From DATMBL01 sp050735975 (GTDB lineage Bacteria > Desulfobacterota > Binatia > UBA9968): a stretch of 21,260 nt of DNA. Shown here in pieces: positions 1 to 9,000 of this stretch (position 1 is the first letter of the stretch; each line of letters starts with the position of its first letter). The stretch covers positions 1 through 21,260 of the forward strand of contig JBOHVS010000197.1 of the NCBI GenBank assembly GCA_050735975.1. Direction: 5' to 3'. The position numbers and the translations under genes were made by a program. The notes beneath the pieces are model-generated. The model was not told the DNA's origin. It searched no databases and worked only from the letters and a program-made list of their open reading frames with translations.

Positions 1-35
1 AGGTCGTTTAAAACTGTCTGAACGGCTCGACAGCT

Positions 36-165
36 AGAGGTCGTCAGAAATGTTCCAGAGGCAAGGCGCGCGACGGAGCCACGAGCGAAGGCGTACTCAC
101 GTCAGTACGTCGGAGCGAGTGGTCCTAGCGCAACGCAGCATATGGGCATTTATGGCTGCCGAACA
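36..165. repeat. Long imperfect palindromic repeat upstream of 5S
   Basis: The ends are imperfect inverted copies: GTCAGAAATG near 44-53 against the complement of CATTTATGGCTG near 147-158. Inside them GGCAAGGCGCGC (60-71) faces AGCGCAACGCAGC (127-139). The centre is GGCGTACT, a short loop, then AGTACGTC (about 91-112). The layout resembles the dispersed palindromes with aaatg ends and a GCGTAC centre that I associate with deltaproteobacterial genomes; that comparison is from memory. It lies where a 23S-5S spacer would be, but no recognisable 23S 3' end is present. No coding signal is convincing here. Confidence 0.5.
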
Positions 166-168
166 GTT

Positions 169-283
169 TCCGGTGGCGATAGCGGAGGTGTCACACCCGA
201 TCCCATCCCGAACTCGGTCGTTAAGCCCTCCAGCGCCGATGGTACTATAGGGTTGCTCTATGGAAGAGTAGGACGCTGCCGGA
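169..283 (+). rRNA. rrf: 5S ribosomal RNA
   Basis: The about 115-nt segment carries the standard 5S landmarks in order: a 5' strand (TCCGGTGGCG) that pairs with the 3' strand (CGCTGCCGGA), then GATAGCGGAGG, CACACCCGATCCCATC, CCGAACTCGG, GTTAAGCCC, AGCGCCGATGGTACT and GGAAGAGTAGG. It is the structural RNA of the large-subunit central protuberance. A strong terminator follows 10 nt later, so this is the 3' end of an rRNA operon whose 16S/23S part would lie left of the window. Exact mature ends could differ by one or two nucleotides. Confidence 0.96.
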
Positions 284-293
284 TTTAAAATTG

Positions 294-329
294 AAAGCCC
301 CAACTTCGAAAGAGGTTGGGGCTTTTTTT
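294..329 (+). terminator. Rho-independent terminator of the rRNA operon
   Basis: AAAGCCCCAAC pairs with GTTGGGGCTTT around a short loop (TTCGAAAGAG) and runs into a tract of seven T. It lies directly after the 5S gene and before vapB. Confidence 0.93.
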
Positions 330-346
330 GGCCTTTTCTCACAATT

Positions 347-368
347 ATATGTATGCTAGCATACGTAT
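347..368. promoter_or_regulatory. Operator-like palindrome upstream of vapB
   Basis: GTATGCTAGCATAC (351-364) is a perfect 14-bp palindrome, with further symmetric bases outside it (347-349 with 366-368). It sits 26 nt before the vapB start in the only upstream gap. Ribbon-helix-helix antitoxins of VapBC modules usually autoregulate through such sites, so this is the likely VapB/VapBC operator. A Shine-Dalgarno-like GGGGG lies at about 379-383. Confidence 0.55.
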
Positions 369-389
369 GATCTCACACGGGGGTTAGCA

Positions 390-620
390 ATGAAGAGAAC
401 AACGGTATTTGCGGATGAAGATATTCTCAGAAAGCTCCGAGAAATTGCCAAGCGGGAGAATAGTAGTGTCTCAGAGGTGACGAGAAAAGCTCTCGTCGCA
501 TATGTTTCGCGCCGTCGAGGGAAACGATCACGTCTATCGCTGGTTGGAGTTGGCCGTAGTGGCCGGAAAGATGTTGCAGAACGCTCTGAGGAGCTACTCG
601 GCAAAGGTTTCGGCCGATAA
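390..620 (+). CDS. vapB: VapB-type ribbon-helix-helix antitoxin
   Basis: This 76-residue protein has the CopG/Arc-like ribbon-helix-helix layout. A short beta strand (RTTVFADEDI, residues 3-12) is followed by helix A (LRKLREIAKREN) and helix B (SVSEVTRKALVAYVSRR, about 26-42). A basic tail ends in a Gly/Arg-rich segment that could wrap the toxin. It should bind DNA as a dimer and neutralise the PIN toxin encoded next. The stop and the vapC start share one base (TAATG), typical of translational coupling in TA operons. Assignment as the vapC partner rests on this order and overlap; the fold call is from the sequence pattern. Confidence 0.85.
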   Translation: MKRTTVFADEDILRKLREIAKRENSSVSEVTRKALVAYVSRRRGKRSRLSLVGVGRSGRKDVAERSEELLGKGFGR

Positions 621-1036
621 TGCCCCCGATACTCGTCGATACTGGACCGCTTTATGCACTGGCTGATCGGGACGATGATTGGCACCATCGGACTGTCAGG
701 TTTCTCCAGCTCTCGCGTGATGAGCTTCTTATTCCGGTCACTGTCTTGCCCGAGGCTGCCTATCTCCTTGCGGCTCATTTGGGAGCGAAGGCCGAACAAC
801 AGTTGGTCCAATCGATTGTCATCGGCGAAATGGAAGTCGAAGAGCTAACCATCCCGGATTTGCGGCGGACTCTAGAGCTGATGCGCCGGTACGAGGACGC
901 GCAAATTGGCTTTGTCGACGCAACGGTTGTGGCCATCGCGGAGCGTCTTAAACTCCAGCGCATCCTGACGACCGATCGTCGTGACTTTTCCCTGGTGCGC
1001 CCCCGCCATTGCAAAGAATTCGAGTTGCTACCATGA
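620..1036 (+). CDS. vapC: VapC-type PIN-domain ribonuclease toxin
   Basis: The 138-residue length is normal for VapC. The PIN acidic residues are in place: D7 in LVDTGPLYAL, E45 in VLPEAAYLL, D100 in IGFVDATVVAIAERL and D119 in ILTTDRRDF. Family members are Mg2+-dependent endoribonucleases that cut tRNA or rRNA and are held inactive by VapB. The coding sequence appears complete, so the module is probably functional. The gene overlaps vapB by one base and is followed at once by a decayed nucleotidyltransferase fragment. The exact RNA target cannot be read from the sequence. Confidence 0.9.
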   Translation: MPPILVDTGPLYALADRDDDWHHRTVRFLQLSRDELLIPVTVLPEAAYLLAAHLGAKAEQQLVQSIVIGEMEVEELTIPDLRRTLELMRRYEDAQIGFVDATVVAIAERLKLQRILTTDRRDFSLVRPRHCKEFELLP

Positions 1037-1037
1037 A

Positions 1038-1196
1038 GACAATGCGCGGCTTGCGACGGCTTTAGCTCCCTTCAACCCATCGCTCCGAGGCGCGCCATAT
1101 GATCTTCCGTTTGAGCTCGATGCCGACAGCCTCAAGTCTGGTTTGAATTTCACCCTGAGGACTGATTTAGGCGATTTGAAAACCGTCTTATCCTGA
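1038..1196 (+). pseudogene. Nucleotidyltransferase family remnant
   Basis: The frame reads LATALAPFNPSLRGAP, DLPFELDADSLK, SGLNFTLRTDLGDL before a stop. This resembles the conserved core of small bacterial nucleotidyltransferase-family hypothetical proteins, which usually have LRGAP, a LPF-xLD segment and LNFTL-T-LGDLDLLGE. Here the part before LATAL and everything after LGDL are missing, so only about 50 residues remain. It begins 2 nt after the vapC stop without a start of its own. The family call is from memory of the motif and is moderate. Confidence 0.5.
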
Positions 1197-1272
1197 AACA
1201 GATCTAAAGTAAGATTTGACTCCCGCGGAGCCTCACGGCGCTGGGCGAGCCGCGCAGGAACCGACAAAAGCA

Positions 1273-2109
1273 CTAACCGGTTTGCCGCCGAATGAACGCG
1301 GTGATGGTCTCGATGCAACGCATCGTTTCCGGCTGGCTCGGCGACGGCACCATTCGGTGCTCCGGCAGGCCATCGAACGTCTGCGCCTCGATCGCCCCGC
1401 CTCGTTTGCGATAGGACGCGATGAAGCGCTCCTGCATTTCCAACGGATGGTTGCGGTCGTTCGCCTTCAGCAACATGAGTATGGGCGGTAGCTCGACCTG
1501 CTCGTCCCGCTCGATGACCGTCTGTGGACTGCCTTCGGCCATCGCTTCTTCTGTCCGCCAGTAATCGAGGTGGGCCTTGATATGTTCTTCGCGGTTGAAC
1601 TCTTTGGCGAAGTGGAAGCGAAACAGCGGGTCTATCACCGGCCAGGCAGCGATCACATAGGCGAGGGTGGCATTGATCTCAGGATGGTTTGGCAGCAGCA
1701 GCGCCGAATAACTTGCGTGCCGCGGCCGAAGCGCATTGAGCACAACCTGGTGGCCGCCACTGGAATTCCCGAACGCTCCCACAGCGGTCGTTCCGTTGAG
1801 CTCGGCCGCATACGCTTTGAGCCAGCGAACAGCGAGGTTTATGTCGCAGATCGAAGCGGGATAGCCCGCCTCCGGCGGCTGCCGGAAATCGACAGCGGCC
1901 ACCAGGATGCCCATGGCCGCCAGCGCTTGGTCGATGCCGGCATTATTAGTGCGATCGCCGTTGTGCCATGCGCCGCCGTGCACGTCCACGATGGTCGGAA
2001 ATGGTCCTCTGCCTTTGGGTTGATAGATGCGAGCCAGCCAGGGCTTGCCTGCCTGGTACTGATACTCGAGATCCCGCACGTCTACTTCGAATTCGTCGTT
2101 GCTAGCCAT
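1273..2109 (-). CDS. Alpha/beta hydrolase (esterase/lipase, HSL-like)
   Basis: The 278-residue protein has the hormone-sensitive-lipase-like layout: an oxyanion-hole motif HGGAW (44-48), a nucleophile elbow GNSSGG with S116 (usually GDSAGG in this group), an acid candidate D218 and a histidine H251 in PEHRM. It has no signal peptide, so it is probably a cytoplasmic carboxylesterase acting on small acyl or aryl esters; the substrate is unknown. It lies 115 bp downstream of addA on the same strand and could be read from the same transcript, but no functional link is evident. No strong Shine-Dalgarno precedes the chosen ATG, so the start is the least certain part. Confidence 0.85.
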   Translation of the reverse strand: MASNDEFEVDVRDLEYQYQAGKPWLARIYQPKGRGPFPTIVDVHGGAWHNGDRTNNAGIDQALAAMGILVAAVDFRQPPEAGYPASICDINLAVRWLKAYAAELNGTTAVGAFGNSSGGHQVVLNALRPRHASYSALLLPNHPEINATLAYVIAAWPVIDPLFRFHFAKEFNREEHIKAHLDYWRTEEAMAEGSPQTVIERDEQVELPPILMLLKANDRNHPLEMQERFIASYRKRGGAIEAQTFDGLPEHRMVPSPSQPETMRCIETITAFIRRQTG

Positions 2110-2224
2110 GCGGCAATCTACAGCCGCGAGCGCCGATCTGCAAGTCCAGGAAACCGCCGCTTGCTACCGTACAACGAAGAGTGGAAAGGTAACCTGCTCC
2201 TTGGTTTTGTCCCCTTTAGCTTGC

Positions 2225-5200
2225 TTACACTCGCATCAATAGCGCCGAAACGCGCGCGCCGTTCGCCGCCTGAATCGCCGATGCGTACATTCCGACTTGC
2301 CGTCGATAAGCCGGTTCGTTCCCTCGGAACTCTTCGTCGGTCTTGAAATCTACTACCGTCCAGCCCTCGGCTTGCTCAAAGGCGAGATCGACTACGCCCT
2401 CGATGAGCAAGCCGTTACTATCGCGCCACGCAATGGGCACTTCACGACGGCACCGGGCTTGTTGCGCAGCATTGTGCGCCTGATTCAGCAGCGGATGCGC
2501 GAGCGCAGTCTGCACAATTTCCGAGGCGGAGGTGATCTCTTCTGCAGGTGCGCCTAGTATACGGCCGTGAATGGTTGCGAGACGTTGGATTACGCTCAGA
2601 TCGCCGTCCAGCGGAACGCTGGCAAGAACGGCGTGTACGAGCGCACCGAAACGAGCGCCCGACGGCCGGTTGGCCGCGCGCGGGAGCTCGATGATTTCCA
2701 CAGGCGGAAGCTTCAAGTCAGGCGATGCTTCGGCTGGTTTGGCCGACTGCGTTACCGTTCGCACTGCCACCGAGCTATGACTGGCGGCGGCAACGGCCTG
2801 CTGGCGCTGCTCGCGCCAGGACTTGTAAGCGGCAAGACCTGATTCGACGATATCCGGCGCGACGTCCTTCACGATCAGCTCTGGCCGGCGGATGCCGAGC
2901 GGCGCCTCGGCGCCAAGTTTCAGAGCACGCGGATCCCACCAGACGACGGAGAACTCGGCAGGCCCGGAAGGACCTGCCCTGCGTACGTGCAGACCAGGAG
3001 AAACCGTGCTCGTTCCAGCCGCGCTGCCGCCAGGCCGGACCAATACCGAATCTTTCGATTTGAACTCCACGCAGCCGGGCGCTTGAATCTGTTGGCGCCT
3101 CGCTTCCTTCGGCGGATAGACCGCCGTGTTCAGCGGCTGGATCCAGCCTTCCCTCTCCTCATCGCCTACGGCGGGGACCACAAGCAGGTCCCGCGCGCGC
3201 GTTGCCGCGACGTACGCCACTCGCGTACCCTCCGCTTCATCGCGTAGCAACTCCTCGTTTTCGTGCTGAAGCAAATCGGCCGGCGCGCATCCGCCGAGGC
3301 GGATTGCGCAGACGCGGCGATCGGAATCGATGGTGCGGGTTGCGACGGATGCGCGTAGTTTCGCGGTCATGTCTGCAAGGATCACGATCGGGAATTCCAG
3401 CCCTTTGGCTTTATGGACCGTCATCAGCCGCACGCCGTCGCTGCCTTCCTCGAGGATCGGCGCTTCCCCGGCTTCGCCGCTCTCGGCCTGCTCGCGCAGC
3501 TCGTCAATAAATCCGCGAAACGAAATGCCGCCTTCGGCCTCATAGCGGCGCGCCAAATCGATCACGTGCGCAATATTGGCGAGCACCTGCTCGCCACCGT
3601 GCTCGAGCGCAAACCCGACGTGCGCGCGGGTGGATTCGAGCAGCGAGGCGATCGTCGTCGCGACCGGCACCCGATTACGAGAGCGATGGAGCCTTTGCAG
3701 CAGTTGCAGAGCCTCAACAACCGGACTGAGGTTTGCCGGAAATTCATTGGGGATGTGAAATGGATGAAAACGGCCGATCCTATGGCGATATTCCAGCAGC
3801 TCTTCGTCGCTGATCGCCAACAGCGACCCCCGCAATGTTGCAAATACCGACAGTTCATCTTCCGGCCACTCGATGGCAGCAAGCGCGGCGCGCAAAGTCT
3901 CGATCTCTGCGCGATTATGAAAGGAGCGGCCACCGACCAGCAGATGGGGAATGCTGCGCGCTTCGAGAGCTTCGACATACGGCCGCGTCATGTCCTCCTG
4001 GTAGCTGATGAACCGGCGGAAGAGCAGACAGATATGGCGCGCCTGAATCGGCACGAGATGCTCCGTCTCGCCGGGCCTGAAGCCCCGAGCCGCAGTCGGC
4101 GCCAACGCCCCTTCCGTGGCCGATTTATTTCTTACTTCCCCCTTTGGAAAAGCACGCCCTGAGCCTAGCCGAAGGGGGGGATCGAGGGGGATTTCGTTCC
4201 CGGACCCAGGGGGATTTGCCGCCGGCCGTTCGGCGACTTTCCAGCCGCTGTCGTTAATCAGCCAATCGATAAAGGCGCCAACGGCATCGGGAAGCGACTT
4301 CTCAATCGCGGCAATGGAGAGTCTCCGGTAGCCGTAGGGCTCGGGCACCGGAAGCGCGACAACGGACGGTTGTTCTTCGCCGTCCGGCCGAAACGGCTCG
4401 AGCGGCACGTACGCTGCTTGCAGCCCATCGTGGTCGCCGGTCATCACCGGCTCGAAGGCGGCGTTGATCGCGTGCTGGATATTTGGCCGCGCGCGAAAAC
4501 TGGTCCGCAACGTCACCCTTCTAGCGCCCGTCGCGTGGAGCATCTCGTAGACGCTGTGATAAATGCCGACATCGGCGCGCCGGAAGCGATAGATTGACTG
4601 CTTCGGGTCGCCCACCAGAAAGAGCTTCCCGGCAACCGGGCGAGCTTCGCGCCAGTTTGTCGCAGCCGGATCGCCGGCAGCCAAAAGCAACAGGATCTCG
4701 GCCTGCAGCGGATCGGTGTCCTGGAACTCATCCACGAAGATTCGTTTGAAACGCTCTTGGAAGCTCGACCGCACGCCTGAATTATCCCGGATGAGATCTC
4801 TCGTCTTAAGAAGGAGATCGAGAAAATCGAGAGCGCCGGCCCCGGCTTTTGCGGCTTCATACCCGCTCACACAGCCGCGCAGTTCGTGGCGCAGCGCCGC
4901 AGCAAGGTCGGCATTGGCATCCTCCTCGAAACCGGTCAGAGCGTTTTGCAAGTTTTCGCGCGCTCGCCAAACATCGTCCCGCAGGACGCCGCTGCGGTAA
5001 TTCCTACCGCTCCCTTTTCGCGCCTCTTTAAAGCTGCGATTGTGGCTGAGCTCGATGAGGCCCGCCTCGAGCCGGTCGTAGTCGCGCGCTGCAACCGATT
5101 CGGTTCGGCGGATCTCTTCCGCGAGCTTCCTGGCCGCCCAGCTATCCGCGTACAGAGTGTCAGAGGCATAGTCGGACGGCTCCAACAATTGGGTGAACCC

Positions 5201-5863
5201 ATTCAACAACTGAACCAGCTCGTCGACCCGCGAGCAGCGGTCGAATGGCGAGCGCTGCCAGTCGCCGTCAAAATCACGCCATTGGATAAGATCCCAGCCA
5301 GCCCGCCGCAATCGGTCGATGGGGCCGTGGTCACCATCCGCTTGAGCGCCAAAACCGACAAACGCCGGACGGCGGAGCGAGCGCTTCACACCTTCTGAAG
5401 GATTGGCGAGCTGGCTTTCCAGCCAGTGGTGGAACGCTTCATCATACATGCGCGCCGCCTGCGCTTCGGTCAGGACGGTAAATAACGGATCGATCCTGGC
5501 TTCTACTGGACGCTCCCGGAGAAGATCCGCGCAAAAGCCGTGAATGGTGCTGACCTGCGCTTCCTCGAGCCTGCCGAGCGCCCCATCGAGCCGGTCACGC
5601 TCCTCGGATCCGGTTGCAGATCCTCCTCTTGCCTCTTCGAGCGCCTCACGCAGGCGCAGTTTCAGCTCTCCGGCGGCCTTTTCCGTGAATGTAACAGCGA
5701 CGATCCCGGTCACTTCGGCGCGGCCGGTTTGGATGACACGAACGATGCGCCGGACCAGCTCGGTGGTTTTGCCGGTGCCGGCGGCGGCTTCGACGATGAG
5801 CGTGTCATCGAGCGCCGTCGCAATCTGGTCGCGGTCTATTTGATCGGCAAGTGCCGGGCTCAT
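2225..5863 (-). CDS. addA: AddA-type UvrD-family helicase/nuclease
   Basis: This is the large helicase-nuclease subunit of an AddAB double-strand-break repair enzyme. Numbered from the proposed start (1212 residues), it has Walker A EAAAGTGKTT (25-34), Walker B VDEFQDTD (377-384), VGDPKQSIYRFRRAD (about 417-431), TVHKAKGLEFP (815-825) and YVAATRARD (884-892). A C-terminal RecB-like nuclease has H1077, D1159 in EGVVD, D1172 and K1174 in VDFKTD, and Q1189/Y1193. The open frame extends 11 codons upstream, but those codons lie largely inside the inserted element at 5874-6025. The ATG at 5863 has GAGG 6 nt upstream and matches the reconstructed ancestral start. Residues about 550-581 are a translated repeat insertion, listed separately. 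It pairs with addB upstream. Confidence 0.9.
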   Translation of the reverse strand: MSPALADQIDRDQIATALDDTLIVEAAAGTGKTTELVRRIVRVIQTGRAEVTGIVAVTFTEKAAGELKLRLREALEEARGGSATGSEERDRLDGALGRLEEAQVSTIHGFCADLLRERPVEARIDPLFTVLTEAQAARMYDEAFHHWLESQLANPSEGVKRSLRRPAFVGFGAQADGDHGPIDRLRRAGWDLIQWRDFDGDWQRSPFDRCSRVDELVQLLNGFTQLLEPSDYASDTLYADSWAARKLAEEIRRTESVAARDYDRLEAGLIELSHNRSFKEARKGSGRNYRSGVLRDDVWRARENLQNALTGFEEDANADLAAALRHELRGCVSGYEAAKAGAGALDFLDLLLKTRDLIRDNSGVRSSFQERFKRIFVDEFQDTDPLQAEILLLLAAGDPAATNWREARPVAGKLFLVGDPKQSIYRFRRADVGIYHSVYEMLHATGARRVTLRTSFRARPNIQHAINAAFEPVMTGDHDGLQAAYVPLEPFRPDGEEQPSVVALPVPEPYGYRRLSIAAIEKSLPDAVGAFIDWLINDSGWKVAERPAANPPGSGNEIPLDPPLRLGSGRAFPKGEVRNKSATEGALAPTAARGFRPGETEHLVPIQARHICLLFRRFISYQEDMTRPYVEALEARSIPHLLVGGRSFHNRAEIETLRAALAAIEWPEDELSVFATLRGSLLAISDEELLEYRHRIGRFHPFHIPNEFPANLSPVVEALQLLQRLHRSRNRVPVATTIASLLESTRAHVGFALEHGGEQVLANIAHVIDLARRYEAEGGISFRGFIDELREQAESGEAGEAPILEEGSDGVRLMTVHKAKGLEFPIVILADMTAKLRASVATRTIDSDRRVCAIRLGGCAPADLLQHENEELLRDEAEGTRVAYVAATRARDLLVVPAVGDEEREGWIQPLNTAVYPPKEARRQQIQAPGCVEFKSKDSVLVRPGGSAAGTSTVSPGLHVRRAGPSGPAEFSVVWWDPRALKLGAEAPLGIRRPELIVKDVAPDIVESGLAAYKSWREQRQQAVAAASHSSVAVRTVTQSAKPAEASPDLKLPPVEIIELPRAANRPSGARFGALVHAVLASVPLDGDLSVIQRLATIHGRILGAPAEEITSASEIVQTALAHPLLNQAHNAAQQARCRREVPIAWRDSNGLLIEGVVDLAFEQAEGWTVVDFKTDEEFRGNEPAYRRQVGMYASAIQAANGARVSALLMRV
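4121..4216. repeat. REP-like repeat translated in frame inside addA
   Basis: On the minus strand AAATCCCCCT occurs twice, 13 nt apart. It is followed by CCCCCCTTCGG, then GGCTCAGGGCGTGC, then CCAAAGGGGGAA, so a C-run and a G-run face each other as a hairpin. It encodes AddA residues about 550-581 (NPPGSGNEIP, LDPPLRLGSG, RAFPKGEVRN). The composition is unlike the flanking helicase sequence and resembles dispersed aaatccccc/gggggaa repeats known from many environmental genomes. The reading frame is kept. The position is a linker between the DPKQS block and the ICLLFRR strand. Confidence 0.7.
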
Positions 5864-5873
5864 GGTCGTCCTC

Positions 5874-6025
5874 AAGCTGTGAAAAAATCCATTCATGGTT
5901 CGAGAGCCTCACCACGAATGGATTTCCACGTATCAAGTTTCAAGTACTTAGCCGTTCGTTCCTTCGATGAACTCAGGACGGGCTCTGAGCTTTGTCGAAG
6001 GGCAACGCTATTTTTTTCACAGCTT
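5874..6025. mobile_element. MITE-like element, copy 1 (addB/addA junction)
   Basis: The 152-bp element is bounded by terminal inverted repeats AAGCTGTGAAAAAA and TTTTTTCACAGCTT. Flanks TCCTC (5869-5873) and CCCTC (6026-6030) look like a 5-bp target duplication with one change. It contains two stem-loops: CCATTC(5889)/GAATGG(5916), and CCTTCGATGAACTCAG (5961-5976) facing 5985-6001. It encodes no transposase. A second copy is at 14021-14171. Its right end supplies the last two codons and the stop of addB. Confidence 0.85.
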
Positions 6026-9000
6026 CCCTCTCAATTCCATCAGATCGGCGATCTGCCCGCGTGCTTTGCGGCGGGCGCGGCGCTCCTGATTCGGACCGCA
6101 CACCGGCAGGAAGTCGCAAAAGCTGCACGCCTTCTCGGCCGGCGCGGGCGGCAGCATGCCGAGCTCCACCGCCCGATCGATAATCTCCAACGCTTCGATC
6201 CCCAACCGGCGCGTCCGCTCGTTGATGGGAACATTATGTTCGGTGAACCCACCCGCAGTCGTGCAATATGAAAAACGGGCGGTTTCTACGGTGCATCCGG
6301 TCGCCGCCTCGACGGCCAGGCTGTAGATCACCGGCTGAAGTTGATGGCCATGTCCGATGATCGACCCGCGCTCCGACCGGTTCTTTGATGTTTTGTGGTC
6401 GGTGACTCTCAGAATCTTGGTGCCGGGCTTGCGCTCGACCAGGTCGATCGCGCCGCGCAGAATGAATCGGCCGTCAATCGTGACCGGCTCGCGCCGGCTA
6501 TTCGGGTCGCGCCCCGGTGCATCAGGCAGGCCGAAGGCAAACTCGAACAACCAGGGCTCCCATCCGGTGCTCGCAGTGAGATCGCGCGCCCAAATGTGCA
6601 AATCGGTGCGGATGCCCGCAATTTCGTCCTGCCACACGCGATCCACCGCCGGCGCCAGCAGCTCTGCGTAGTTTGCCGCGACCAGCGTGAGGGTGCCGTC
6701 GAGGACCTCCAGCACCGTATCGATCGGAGTCGTCGCTATTGGCATTTTCCGCTGCTGCAAGGCGCGAAAGAATTCAGCCAGCACCTCATGAAACAAGCTC
6801 CCCTTGGTGAGCGGATCCATCCGTTGCAGCGGCTCGGGTTCTTCCAGCGCTTCGAGGTGATACAACGCCGACAGGAGGAAGCGATAGGGACAGTAGGCGT
6901 AATTCTGCAGCGCCGAGACGGAGTACGGCCGCGCGCCCAGCCGCTGCGACTGGAGAAAGGGTTTCGTGGCCTCTGTGACCCGGACGAGCCCGTCATAGGG
7001 CGACCATGGCGTCCTTGCGCGCGCCCACCGCTCGCTGGCCGAGCGCCGGACGGAATCGTTCAGCCGGAGCATGTAATGCGCGTGGCCTTTCACGTCCTTT
7101 TCGCTGCGCATCAAAATGCGCAGCACCGATAGGTCGTGCTCGAATTCGTCGATGGCGTCTTCGGGGCGCGCAGGCGCCGGCCACGCGAGACTCGCACTTG
7201 TTTCTTCTGAAGCTTCGAGCTCGAGCTTCTGATGGTCGGGGATGCGGCCGGTCACGGCGCGCATGACTTCGAGCGCGTAGAACGACGGGACGCGCGCGCG
7301 GGCCATCGCCGTCTCGATGCGCGGGAACGAGACAACCAACCGTTCCGTCGTCACGCCGACCGCGAGGCGCAGCAAGAGCCGTTCATGCTCAGCCCGATCC
7401 TCTTGCAGGGTTAGCCCGCCGCCAACTTCACGCCGGAGATCGTCCAAAAGGAGCGGATCCTCGCGTACCTTTTGCGGAAAGAGTCGCTCGGCCAAGCCCG
7501 GCACGAACGCGACGCGGAACACCCGGCCGCGGACTTGATCGGGGCTGCAAACGAACACCCGGCCATACCTATACGCGGGTGGCTCCACTTCCAGCGATGC
7601 CAGGCGATCAGCAAGCACGTCGCGCACTTCGGCCAAGGTCATCGGTCCAACCGCGGCCATGGGGCGCAGATCGGCAAGAACGCGCAGCACGAACTCGGGG
7701 CACCGGAGCACGCGCGGCGCGAATTCTTCGAAGCGCTGAATCCAATCGCCCCACGTGGCCTGCTTCGGCCAGGCAGACATTTCTTGGACGAGCGGCAGCG
7801 CGAACCCGCGCAGGTTCGCAAGATTCTGCCGCTCGCGCTCCAGGCGCGCGATGCGCGGTGAGTCTGGTTGCTCGGAGGTCAGCTCGCGAATCTTTAGCTC
7901 ATATTCCGCCGCCAGTCCGTTTAGCCGTCGCGCCCAGCGATCACTTCCGCCGATGACGGCGGATTCAACCAGCAAGCTTTCCCACTTCCACGGCGCTCTG
8001 AGGCTGCCGGCCACAACAGCCTGATCGCCACTTATATTATCGGCGGATACCTTGTCATCGTCGCCATCGATATCGTCGGGTTCGTCGGGCGCGCGCTCCG
8101 AGAGCACCCCGAAGACGTCGTCGCGCGAGGCCACCCACGTCGAATGGCCGGATCCGGCAGGAGCTTTGCCATCATCGTCCAGCGACGGCACCTGGGCGAG
8201 CGAAAGATATTCGGCAAAGCGTTTGGCGGAGAAATTGTCGGTTGCACAACTCAGGATGGCGAGAAAGGCCCGACCTGCAGGATCGGGACGACGGGTGCCG
8301 CGATCGAAGTACGCGGGAACTGCGGCCCGGGCAAGGGCATCCTCCAGTAGCCCCACGTACTGCTCCGTCGAGCGGATGACGATCGCGATTTCGTCGAAGC
8401 GCACGCCACGATCGGCCTCTTTCAGGACCCGGCGCGCGATCTCGACGCATTCGCGGCCTTCGCCGGGCGCCGAAAACCACACCAGCTCTCCCGTGCGCGT
8501 TCTCTCGGGCGGCGGTTCTTTTGAAAACAGATAACGCTCAAGCTGGGTCAGATCGGTCTGCTCGGCTTCCTCTACGATCTGCAGTCGCACGCCGCGCTTC
8601 TTCAGCTGGCTCAGCGCAGAGGCGTCCCCTGCCGGCACGGTAATCATTGCGTGCGGCGACTGCTGGACGAGCGCCCAGAGAAACTGCGCTTCGATTTCAG
8701 ATTTGAAAGGCACATCGAGCAGCAGCAGCGGCATCGGCGGCCAGCCGGTCACAGACGAGCCCAGCGCCTTACCTGCGGTCTCGAACAAGGCAGCCCTGTC
8801 GCTGGCGCCGGCCTCGTTCAGGAGGCTATCAACGCGCTCCAGCAAGGCGGCAAGGTCAGATCCGCTGCGCGGCAGCCGGGCCAAATCACCGCTAGCCACA
8901 GCAGCAAGTCTCAAGTCAAGCAAGGTACGCGCCAGCGCCTTCGGAAACCCTGGCGTCTGCGACACAGACGAGAAATACTCCAGCGCCTCATCGCTGCGGG

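Noticed and set aside
97..342. Open frames across the 5S region on both strands
   Set aside because: They overlap the 5S rRNA and its terminator and have no protein-like composition or ribosome-binding site.
1570..2346. A 258-codon plus-strand frame opposite the hydrolase gene
   Set aside because: It is the antisense shadow of the alpha/beta hydrolase, which has a full catalytic triad; the plus frame shows no motif.
5540..6271. Plus-strand frame of 243 codons across the addA start and addB end
   Set aside because: It crosses the MITE and lies antisense to two well-supported genes; composition is that of a shadow frame.
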